DNA from: Fusibacter_D sp033549245 | GTDB lineage: Bacteria > Bacillota > Clostridia > Peptostreptococcales > Acidaminobacteraceae | Reading direction: 5' to 3' | NCBI GenBank assembly: GCA_033549245.1 | Contig: JAWSUW010000056.1 | Span: forward strand, 1 to 20,151 | Length of the DNA: 20,151 nt | Shown: piece after piece, positions 13,816-20,151 of the stretch | Layout of the letters: each line of letters begins with the position of its first letter | Position numbering within the stretch: position 1 is the first letter of the stretch | The notes under the pieces: model-generated | Told to the model about the DNA's origin: nothing | Database searches by the model: none | Seen by the model: the letters and a program-made list of their open reading frames with translations, nothing else | Position numbers and translations under genes: made by a program

Positions 13816-15473
13816 TTTCCGTCCTTGTCCGATTCATCAATCAGTTCGATTTGATTCAGGACTTCCTTTCCAGTAATATGCGGTTCGAATCCTTTGACGA
13901 GATTGGATGACCCGATTGCTGTCATTGTATGTGTCAAAGGAATGGATACGACCTCTGAGGCAATGATTTCCTGTATTTCCCTGTAAAGACTCTTTCTGAA
14001 TTCTAGATCTGTTACATTGCGCGCTTGTACCAAGAGTCGATCTACAGTCTGGTTTTTATAAAACGAATAGTTTAGTGCCAGTCCCGATTTGGTGTTCTCC
14101 GATGAGAAAAATGTATAGAGGAAATTGTCTGGGTCTACGATATCACCATTCCACCCGACAATGGCCATCGGATGATTGCCCTCTTTGATGGCTTCGATAA
14201 ATGTATCCCATTTGATGATGTGAAGATCCACTGTGATATTGGCTTTTGCAAGCTCGGATTGTAAAAATTTCGCAACCTGAACAGGGTTTGATATATAGCC
14301 TCTCGGTTGGTCCATCACCCATAATGAAGTGGTAAAACCATCTGGATAGCCAGCTTCTCTAAGGAGTCTTTTGGCCGCGTTTACATCCGGTTCAGGGGAT
14401 TTGATGGATTCATGATAACCGAGCAAGACAGGTGGCAAAAATGTACTTGCCGGTCTGGTCAGTGGATTGGGATCATCGTTGATCATTTCGTTTTTGTCGA
14501 TCAGAAGACTTATGGCTTGTCTGACTTTCAGATTGTCGAAAGGTTCAATATTGTGGTTGAGTGCCATATAGCTGATATTGAAATAGGGTCTATAATAGAG
14601 CTTCAATCGTTTGTCCGTTCTCGATTGTTCGACTTCTGACGGGTTCAGACCATCTACGATATGCACCTCACCGTTCAACAGCAAATCAATCTTGCTGATT
14701 TGTGGATTGATTTTCTTGAAAATAACTTGATCCACTTTGGCCTTGGTACCCCAATAATCCTTATTTTTCTCAAGTGTTATCTGAATGTTTTTTTCCCAGG
14801 ATTCGAGTTTGAAAGGTCCGGTACCTACTGGGCTTGATTTTAAGTTTTCATTGTACTTCATAATGGCTTCAGGACTTGCGATTCCGAAAGAAGGCATTGA
14901 AAGTACGCTTAAAAATGGAGCATAAGGTTCATTCAGTACAATCTCAAGTGAATAGTCCGAAAGCGCGGTGACGCTTTTCACGATTCCCGGGAAACCACCG
15001 AAACTGTAGCTCCAATAACTGAAATGCCCAGCATGATATGGGCTGTCGATATCCATCCAACGGTGAAAATTGAATGAGACTGCTTCGGCGTTGAGTTTGG
15101 AGCCGTCGTGGAATTTGATGTTGTCACGAATTTTGAAAACCCATGTTTTCCCATCCTCGCTCATCTTCCAACTTTCCGCGAGACTTGGTAGAACCTCGGA
15201 TCCTGTAGTATCGAATTTGACGAGACCTTCATAGATATTGGTAGTGACCTGAAAGGATTCTGAATCAGTGACGACAGCTGGATCAAGACCGATGGAGTCA
15301 AGTGTTCTTCCGACGATTAGTGTCTTGGGGTCTTGATCGCCCATTAAGTTTGAAACGGTATCATCATACCAAGCAGATGCTGATTTATTATATTTTATAA
15401 GAAGGAATCCCATGGATGCCAACAAAAGAACCAATCCTAAGACCAGTCCTTGCAATCTTAATTTATTCTTCAA
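13812..15473 (-). CDS. Family 5 extracellular solute-binding protein, membrane-anchored, without permease genes
   Basis: The 553-residue protein matches the SBP_bac_5 (DppA/OppA/NikA) family. It has the opening TLIVGRTLDSIGLDPA, EGLVKFD, PSLAESWKMSEDGKTWVFKIRDNIKFHDG, the SPVGTGPFKLESW segment, KVRQAISLLIDKNEMI and the late AIVGWNGDIVDPDNFLY. Members bind peptides, nickel or other small ligands. Residues 7-27 form one hydrophobic segment. The protein contains no cysteine, so the lipobox normal for Gram-positive binding proteins is missing. The start is TTG at 15473 preceded by AAGGGGA. No ABC permease or ATPase gene is near; instead it heads an operon with a small extracytoplasmic protein, a sensor kinase and a regulator, which suggests ligand sensing rather than import. 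Confidence 0.9.
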   Translation of the reverse strand: MKNKLRLQGLVLGLVLLLASMGFLLIKYNKSASAWYDDTVSNLMGDQDPKTLIVGRTLDSIGLDPAVVTDSESFQVTTNIYEGLVKFDTTGSEVLPSLAESWKMSEDGKTWVFKIRDNIKFHDGSKLNAEAVSFNFHRWMDIDSPYHAGHFSYWSYSFGGFPGIVKSVTALSDYSLEIVLNEPYAPFLSVLSMPSFGIASPEAIMKYNENLKSSPVGTGPFKLESWEKNIQITLEKNKDYWGTKAKVDQVIFKKINPQISKIDLLLNGEVHIVDGLNPSEVEQSRTDKRLKLYYRPYFNISYMALNHNIEPFDNLKVRQAISLLIDKNEMINDDPNPLTRPASTFLPPVLLGYHESIKSPEPDVNAAKRLLREAGYPDGFTTSLWVMDQPRGYISNPVQVAKFLQSELAKANITVDLHIIKWDTFIEAIKEGNHPMAIVGWNGDIVDPDNFLYTFFSSENTKSGLALNYSFYKNQTVDRLLVQARNVTDLEFRKSLYREIQEIIASEVVSIPLTHTMTAIGSSNLVKGFEPHITGKEVLNQIELIDESDKDGK

Positions 15474-15507
15474 TTGTATATCCCCTTTATAGATAAATTC
15501 TCGATAT

Positions 15508-15516
15508 ATTATATCA
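15508..15516 (-). promoter_or_regulatory. Extended -10 promoter for the binding protein/kinase operon
   Basis: The minus strand reads TGATATAAT, a perfect extended -10, about 35 bases before the TTG start. A perfect TTGACA (complement of 15521-15526) lies only eight bases upstream, too close to act as its -35. Confidence 0.6.
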
Positions 15517-15545
15517 TATTTGTCAAGATACTTTTCTTCGTGATA

Positions 15546-15554
15546 TGTTATAAT
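15546..15554 (+). promoter_or_regulatory. Extended -10 promoter for the HD-GYP gene
   Basis: TGTTATAAT is an extended -10 (TGn plus TATAAT) 36 bases before the ATG at 15591. No good -35 is seen at 17 bases. It is divergent from the promoter at 15508-15516, with 29 bases between the two boxes. Confidence 0.6.
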
Positions 15555-15590
15555 ATAAAATTATAACTATATAAAATGAGGTAAACATAG

Positions 15591-17501
15591 ATGATCAGTA
15601 TTAAAAAAATAACGAGATTAAGTCTTTTTACAATTGTCGTCTTTTCTGTGTTCGTGATCTGGCTTAATTTTTATTTTGTGCCTGAAGTCAGAACTTATGC
15701 TTCAAAGAATCAGTCGTATGAGGAATCCATCACTGAAAAACGCTCCGAAATGGAACTATCCATACGTGTAATGGGCAATATTCATCAACAACTTCAGAAG
15801 TCTGAAACACCTGATGTAAGTGACGCATTACAAGAAGCATTCAATAGGAACAAGGGGATTCTCGAACTTAAATCAAGTGAGATCATGGCCGAAATAGATG
15901 GACTGAAATTCAATTGGGACAAATTAAATACCATGAGTCTTACCAGGCATGGAAAATCCATACTGGAACTCTCAAGTTTGCTTGATGAGATGAATTCAAA
16001 AGCAGAAGAACTGTTTATGATAATGTCCATGGCATCAATCGAGGACATCCCATTTGATTCGCTTGAGGCAATCAAGGAATCAAATACCGAACTCAGCTTG
16101 CGGTTAAAAAATGAACATCGTATTCTCAACGATGCTATTGTCGGGGATTTGAATGCTATCATCAATATCATGTTGATCATATTGCTGACCCTGCTTCTCG
16201 GTTACAATATCGGAGTGATCAGGTTCATATCAAAAGATTATATTTTTATACACCATAGCTTCAAAGCTCTCGGAAGCAACTGGTTTGAATTTGAGAGTCT
16301 ACCGACGGTCAAATCCTTATTCAAAGAGGAAAAAGAGATGAAAACCTACATTAAACGATTGTTTGATGAAAGGAAATTCATTTCTGATATCAGAGAAATT
16401 TTACTGGAGCATTATATCGTTGACGATGTCATTGAATCGCTTTTTGAAAGTCTCGAAAAGGTCATGGGGATCGATCGGATCGGAATCGCATTTGTTGATT
16501 ATGACAGAAACCTGCTGATTGCAGAATATGGCGTCTCAAATTATGATGAAGTTTTGCTCGGACCAGGTTTCGAGGTGGAAATAGGTTCGTCCAGACTGTC
16601 CAAGATGTTGGTGGATAAACAACCATTTATGACTTCCGATCTTGAGCTTGATTTTATGAATCGTCCAGAGAGTCCTGCACTTGCTCTGCTGAGTAATGAA
16701 GGCATCAAATCCAATCTCGTGTTGCCAATGACAATGGGGGATGCTGTTTTTGGGATGGTGTTCCTCAGCTCCAAAGAAAAGCGTTTTTTTGGTCAGGAAC
16801 ATTTGATGCTCGCAGAAAAATTGATATATGAGATAAAAGGGCTTCTGAATCGTTCCTATTTCACAAAGGTCATTTTTTCGAAAATCACAACGAGTTTTTC
16901 TGAACTAGTAGATCAGAAAGACAATGAAACCGGAGATCATATCAACAGAATGGTCAAGTATTCCGTGGCTATAGCAAAAGGATTGAGACTTAAAAAATTG
17001 CCTGGATATGAAATTGACAGAAAGTTCATACTCGAAATAGAGCGAAATGCCTCTTCCCACGATATCGGAAAAGTAGGCATCCCTGACAGTGTTCTGAAAA
17101 AGCCCGGTAAACTCAATCCGGATGAATGGGTGACCATGAAGACTCATGCGGCCATTGGAGCAGATATATTTAGAGATCTCAGAATGGGACTCACCGCTTT
17201 TGATCCTGATTTCTATAAAATGGCTGAGGAAATCGCACGCCACCATCATGAAAAATGGGATGGCACTGGTTATCCGGATGGACTTAAAGGCACTGAAATA
17301 CCTCTATCTGCACGAATAGTCGCATTAGCTGATGTGTTTGATGCCTTGACTTCAAGACGGGTTTATAAGGAAGCATTTTCTCTGGATGACTCACTGGACA
17401 TCATTAGAAACTCTAAGGGCAATCATTTGGATCCGGTTATCGTGGACGTCTTTTTCGAAAATCTGGAAGTGATGAAAGCCATTATGTTTGGGAGCAAATA
17501 A
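15591..17501 (+). CDS. Membrane-bound GAF/HD-GYP cyclic-di-GMP phosphodiesterase
   Basis: The 636-residue protein has membrane helices at about 7-29 and 187-212, enclosing a roughly 155-residue extracytoplasmic, mostly helical sensor. A GAF domain spans about 268-420, followed by a linker and a C-terminal HD-GYP domain (about 430-625). The catalytic hallmarks are intact: ETGDHINRM, SSHDIGKVGIPD (H490, D491) and HHHEKWDGTGYPDG (H551-H553, GYP at 560-562). HD-GYP proteins of this type break c-di-GMP down to pGpG or GMP, lowering c-di-GMP and favouring motility. GAGGT lies nine bases before the ATG. It is transcribed away from the binding-protein operon and lies upstream of a chemoreceptor gene, 147 bases away in the same direction. 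Confidence 0.93.
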   Translation: MISIKKITRLSLFTIVVFSVFVIWLNFYFVPEVRTYASKNQSYEESITEKRSEMELSIRVMGNIHQQLQKSETPDVSDALQEAFNRNKGILELKSSEIMAEIDGLKFNWDKLNTMSLTRHGKSILELSSLLDEMNSKAEELFMIMSMASIEDIPFDSLEAIKESNTELSLRLKNEHRILNDAIVGDLNAIINIMLIILLTLLLGYNIGVIRFISKDYIFIHHSFKALGSNWFEFESLPTVKSLFKEEKEMKTYIKRLFDERKFISDIREILLEHYIVDDVIESLFESLEKVMGIDRIGIAFVDYDRNLLIAEYGVSNYDEVLLGPGFEVEIGSSRLSKMLVDKQPFMTSDLELDFMNRPESPALALLSNEGIKSNLVLPMTMGDAVFGMVFLSSKEKRFFGQEHLMLAEKLIYEIKGLLNRSYFTKVIFSKITTSFSELVDQKDNETGDHINRMVKYSVAIAKGLRLKKLPGYEIDRKFILEIERNASSHDIGKVGIPDSVLKKPGKLNPDEWVTMKTHAAIGADIFRDLRMGLTAFDPDFYKMAEEIARHHHEKWDGTGYPDGLKGTEIPLSARIVALADVFDALTSRRVYKEAFSLDDSLDIIRNSKGNHLDPVIVDVFFENLEVMKAIMFGSK

Positions 17502-17522
17502 AATAAGTTATATGGTATGAAT

Positions 17523-17541
17523 ATTGATTTTTCAATGTTTT
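17523..17541 (+). terminator. Weak possible terminator after the HD-GYP gene
   Basis: ATTGA/TCAAT forms a five-base A/T-rich stem with loop TTTT, followed by G and five Ts. The stem is marginal, so readthrough to the chemoreceptor gene is likely. The rest of 17502-17648 holds an isolated TATAAT at 17600-17605 without a matching -35. Confidence 0.3.
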
Positions 17542-17648
17542 TGCTTGTTACATCAAAAGGTATGAGCATTTAGAGATAGAAAAAGTGGAGACAAGTGGTT
17601 ATAATATTCTATAGGTGTCCGAAAATTTGGTATATTGGGGAGGATTCA

Positions 17649-19844
17649 ATGTTCAAATTCAAAAGAAAGATTGACAGCACAGGTGTGGGAAAGGGATTGA
17701 AATTAAAAAAGGGAAAAAGAGAGAGAAAACCTAAAAAAAATAGAGAGAAAAAAAGGTTTCATCTCAAAAAAACAACTTTCAAACGCAAGAAGGAATCGTC
17801 AGGAAAGAAATTTGAATTTAGAAATTGGAAAATCAGGCAAAAAATATTCATAGGTTTTATCGTCATCATACTTTCACTTATTTTTATCACTGCAACTGCT
17901 TACAATTTTATTGGAAGAATAGTTAAGGATTATATTCCTATCATTGAAGCTCAAACAGTCATTGCCAGTTCAGTACAAGAAATGAACGTGACACAACGGG
18001 ATTTTGTGATCATAGACCGTTCCAATGAAGAATTCTTTAAAGCGGCTCAGTCACTGCAAGAAGGACAACTCAGTCCTACTGAACGCAGTGTGGAGTTTGG
18101 TGAACACTATAACAATGTTTTAAAGACCATTGACGAGCTCAGAAAAACATCGTTGATCAAAAACGATGAAGATCTTATCGACCAACTCTACAAACTTGAA
18201 GGGAAATTATCAGTCTACAGACAAACCTTCAATGAGATGCATCTCAACATTCAAAAGCGAGGATTCGGTGAATATGGCGTCATCGGTGAAATCGAATCGC
18301 TAAGAAAACTGCTCAAAAATAAGTTGGTGTCTCTACCACAAGATGAAAATCTGGTGAAAGCACTTGCCAATCTTGATCTGGCTCACATCAACTACTTGTA
18401 TACTCAAGAAGCACGGTATCAAAAACAGATTGCAGATCGACTGGGGTATCCAAACACCCAGGTGGCTTTAGGAGATTACACCCAAAAATTCAAAGATGAG
18501 TATAGAGGGATCGCAACGGGTTATACCGACAAATTCCTTGAACTTGTGGAAATCGACAATGTTATTGGAAGGAACGAAAGTGAAGGTTTATTTGCTAAAA
18601 TCGGGGCTTTGAGCGCAGAAGCAACTGACATGGCAGACATCTTCAATGACAGTATCAAGCAAAGGCTTGAAGATCAAATAGCCGGAACCATGATGATGCT
18701 TCTTCTTACAGTCGCAATAATCACTTTGGTTGCTATAGGGTTTGCTGTTATACTTTCAAACATTATCTCAAGACCACTTACAAACGTGAACAAGATGCTC
18801 AGTGACATTTCAGAAGGCGAAGGTGACCTGACAAAAGAACTGAATATCAATACTAGAGAAGAAATCGGCACTCTTGCCAAACTCTTCAATCAATTTGTCA
18901 TGAAAATTAGAAATGTCGTGATTCAGGTGAAAGCGAGTGCAGCTTCACTCACAAACTATACGGATGAAATTCACGAAGCCATAGAACAGGCTAACGAGAG
19001 TATAGAACAGGTCAATTTTGAAGTCAGGAACATGGTTGATGGCCTTCAAAACAGCGCAAGTGTTGTTGAGCAGACCACTGCCGGCATAGAGGAGCTTTCC
19101 AGCAGCGCCCAAATGATTTCTAAAGAAGCCGATGCTGTGGCAAGTGATTCCAAGCAAGTGCTATCTGCATCGAAAAACGGCGTGGAAAAGCTTTCAAAAG
19201 TGGTGAACAGCATTGGACAAGTGAAGAGTTCGACAGAATCCATGGCAGGTGTCATCGGTGCCCTTAAATTGTCATCCGAAGAAATTGTTGGCATAGTCAA
19301 TATGATCAATGCCATAGCGGAACAGACATCACTTCTTGCACTCAATGCCTCCATAGAGGCGGCTAGAGCTGGAGAACATGGAAGAGGTTTCTCGGTTGTG
19401 GCGGAAGAGGTCAGAAAATTGGCGGAGCAGAGCAAAGGTTCGGCTTTCAAAATCAATGACATCATCTCGCAAATTTCCAAGGATATAAAAGGTGCAAGCG
19501 AAACCATGATCAAGGAACAAACGCTTGTGGATATCAGTGTCAGCGAAGCCAATGATACCAGCGTGAGTTTTAATGAAATTCTCAGCCTGATAGAAGCGAT
19601 AGCTGTTAAAATGACGAATATCAGTCACGGCGCACAGCAACAATCAATGATTTCAGAGGAAATGGCCAAAGCAATCGATGAACTTTCACATGTCATGCAA
19701 GGCAATGTCGCTTCATCTGAGCGAATCGGTGAAAGCGTTGAGAGCCAAGTGGCGACTTTTGAGGAAATCGCAGCAAGCATTACGGAACTTAAAAATATGG
19801 CCGGTCTACTGGAAACGGAAACCAATCGTTTTAAGGTAGTATAA
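17649..19844 (+). CDS. Methyl-accepting chemotaxis protein with polybasic N-terminal tail
   Basis: The 731-residue chemoreceptor starts at ATG 17649, which has GGGGAGG just upstream; an in-frame GTG at 17595 has no such site. Residues 1-65 are an unusual cytoplasmic tail with about 30 Lys/Arg and only five acidic residues. Membrane helices lie at about 66-88 and 347-370 around a roughly 255-residue helical extracytoplasmic sensor. A HAMP domain follows (RPLTNVNKMLSDISEGEGDLT…). The long signalling coiled coil (about 430-731) has the conserved hairpin tip EQTSLLALNASIEAARAGEHG near residues 558-578, which contacts CheW/CheA. There is no CheR-tethering pentapeptide at the C-terminus. Its ligand is unknown. 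It follows the HD-GYP gene, so a joint motility role is plausible. Confidence 0.94.
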   Translation: MFKFKRKIDSTGVGKGLKLKKGKRERKPKKNREKKRFHLKKTTFKRKKESSGKKFEFRNWKIRQKIFIGFIVIILSLIFITATAYNFIGRIVKDYIPIIEAQTVIASSVQEMNVTQRDFVIIDRSNEEFFKAAQSLQEGQLSPTERSVEFGEHYNNVLKTIDELRKTSLIKNDEDLIDQLYKLEGKLSVYRQTFNEMHLNIQKRGFGEYGVIGEIESLRKLLKNKLVSLPQDENLVKALANLDLAHINYLYTQEARYQKQIADRLGYPNTQVALGDYTQKFKDEYRGIATGYTDKFLELVEIDNVIGRNESEGLFAKIGALSAEATDMADIFNDSIKQRLEDQIAGTMMMLLLTVAIITLVAIGFAVILSNIISRPLTNVNKMLSDISEGEGDLTKELNINTREEIGTLAKLFNQFVMKIRNVVIQVKASAASLTNYTDEIHEAIEQANESIEQVNFEVRNMVDGLQNSASVVEQTTAGIEELSSSAQMISKEADAVASDSKQVLSASKNGVEKLSKVVNSIGQVKSSTESMAGVIGALKLSSEEIVGIVNMINAIAEQTSLLALNASIEAARAGEHGRGFSVVAEEVRKLAEQSKGSAFKINDIISQISKDIKGASETMIKEQTLVDISVSEANDTSVSFNEILSLIEAIAVKMTNISHGAQQQSMISEEMAKAIDELSHVMQGNVASSERIGESVESQVATFEEIAASITELKNMAGLLETETNRFKVV

Positions 19845-19853
19845 TAAAACATT

Positions 19854-19916
19854 CAAACAAAACGGGGCAGTTTTGCGCAGGGGAAATCGCTGCACGGAAT
19901 TGCCCCGTCTGGTTTG
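19854..19916 (+). other. Structured RNA hairpin between the chemoreceptor and the nucleoid-protein gene
   Basis: An 11-base helix ACGGGGCAGTT/AATTGCCCCGT (19862-19872 with 19898-19908, one G-T) is extended outward by CAAAC/GTTTG across a symmetric 3x3 internal loop. A small GCAG/CTGC helix sits inside. The tail CTGGTTTGTC is not U-rich enough for a standard terminator. It could be a terminator, an mRNA-stabilising end or a leader element. Confidence 0.55.
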
Positions 19917-19940
19917 TCAAAAGAAAGGTGTGTAATAGAA

Positions 19941-20151
19941 TTGATCCAGATCAAAGAATGTTATTTGCATATACTCGATTATATAAATGATACAAAAGTC
20001 TTCTCCGAGGTGCCTATGGTACTCGATGCGGACATTGAGGAATATGTCGCAAAACATATAGAAAGTTTTTTTGAAGGGTATGATGTTTCAGACATTTTAC
20101 TTAACAATACCATGAAAGCGCATCAAATGATCATGACATCCCAATCCACAG
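19941..20151 (+). CDS. Nucleoid-associated protein (NdpA/37-kDa family), N-terminal part, cut by window end
   Basis: The frame is open from TTG 19941 to the window end (70 codons). It begins (M)IQIKECYLHILDYINDTK and continues with DADIEEYVAKHIESFF and LLNNTMKAHQ. The early LHILD motif and the following acidic EEYVAKHIE segment match the start of the nucleoid-associated NA37/NdpA-like proteins of clostridia, normally about 330 residues; their function is poorly defined beyond nucleoid association. AGAAAGGTG lies ten bases upstream, a little long, and no in-frame ATG or GTG offers a better start. The remaining sequence lies outside the window, so the family call rests on the first fifth of the protein. 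Confidence 0.65.
   Translation, partial: MIQIKECYLHILDYINDTKVFSEVPMVLDADIEEYVAKHIESFFEGYDVSDILLNNTMKAHQMIMTSQST

Noticed and set aside
17595..17648. GTG start adding 18 residues to the chemoreceptor
   Set aside because: No ribosome site precedes it, whereas GGGGAGG precedes ATG 17649; the added residues look like translated promoter and leader.
17502..17648. c-di-GMP (GEMM) riboswitch or flagellar sigma (SigD-type) promoter upstream of the chemoreceptor
   Set aside because: No GEMM core could be read here; the closest SigD-like pair (TATA, then CCGAAAA near 17619) misses consensus at both boxes.
19046..19552. 168-codon minus-strand frame opposite the chemoreceptor signalling domain
   Set aside because: It is the shadow of a highly conserved, alanine- and serine-rich coiled-coil coding region.
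1..20151. Mobile elements, CRISPR arrays, toxin-antitoxin or phage-defence genes
   Set aside because: No transposase, integrase, regularly spaced repeats or defence-type domains were seen; the tRNA genes are intact and not followed by a duplicated 3' end.

Overview
The window looks like a stretch of chromosome from a low-GC Gram-positive anaerobe of the class Clostridia. The support is indirect: a lipoteichoic-acid-synthase-type sulfatase, an amidase carrying a copper-amine-oxidase-like stalk domain and AMIN-type repeats, strong GGAGG-type ribosome sites, extended -10 promoters, U-tailed hairpin terminators, and a tRNA cluster with encoded CCA ends. A Fusibacter/Acidaminobacter-like organism is a guess from gene style. 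I see no insertion sequence, prophage, CRISPR array or integrase.

Layout. (1) 2-5413, plus strand: the end of ligA with its terminator, then a run of closely spaced genes from one extended -10 promoter: an AIR-synthase/HypE-family protein, a secreted cell-wall amidase, rph (RNase PH), rdgB (XTP/dITP pyrophosphatase) and a YfcE-type phosphoesterase. (2) 5435-6070: a strong promoter followed by tRNAs Pro, Arg(TCT), His, Gln and Lys, a hairpin terminator, then tRNA-Arg(TCG) and a second terminator. (3) 6107-8296: an LtaS-type polyglycerolphosphate synthase with an unusual C-terminal extension. (4) 8336-15473, minus strand: a four-gene operon (family 5 substrate-binding protein, small membrane-anchored protein, multi-spanning sensor histidine kinase, CitB/DcuR-like response regulator), followed by an AbgT-family transporter and a peptidase T-like M20 metallopeptidase. 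(5) 15591-19844, plus strand: a membrane GAF/HD-GYP c-di-GMP phosphodiesterase and a methyl-accepting chemotaxis protein with a very basic N-terminal tail. (6) 19854-20151: a strong RNA hairpin and the start of a nucleoid-associated protein gene, cut by the window end.

How the parts fit. The clearest candidate for an undescribed system is region 4. It has a solitary binding protein with no cysteine (so no lipoprotein anchor) and no permease genes, translationally coupled to a small extracytoplasmic protein, a kinase with a membrane-embedded sensor module, and a regulator. My inference is that the binding protein and small protein present a ligand, perhaps a peptide or acyl-glutamate, to the kinase, and that the regulator controls the adjacent transporter and peptidase. 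The transporter promoter is bracketed by two copies of a 10-bp direct repeat, one joined to a perfect dyad. The divergent c-di-GMP phosphodiesterase and the chemoreceptor may link the same locus to motility, but the sequence shows only adjacency.
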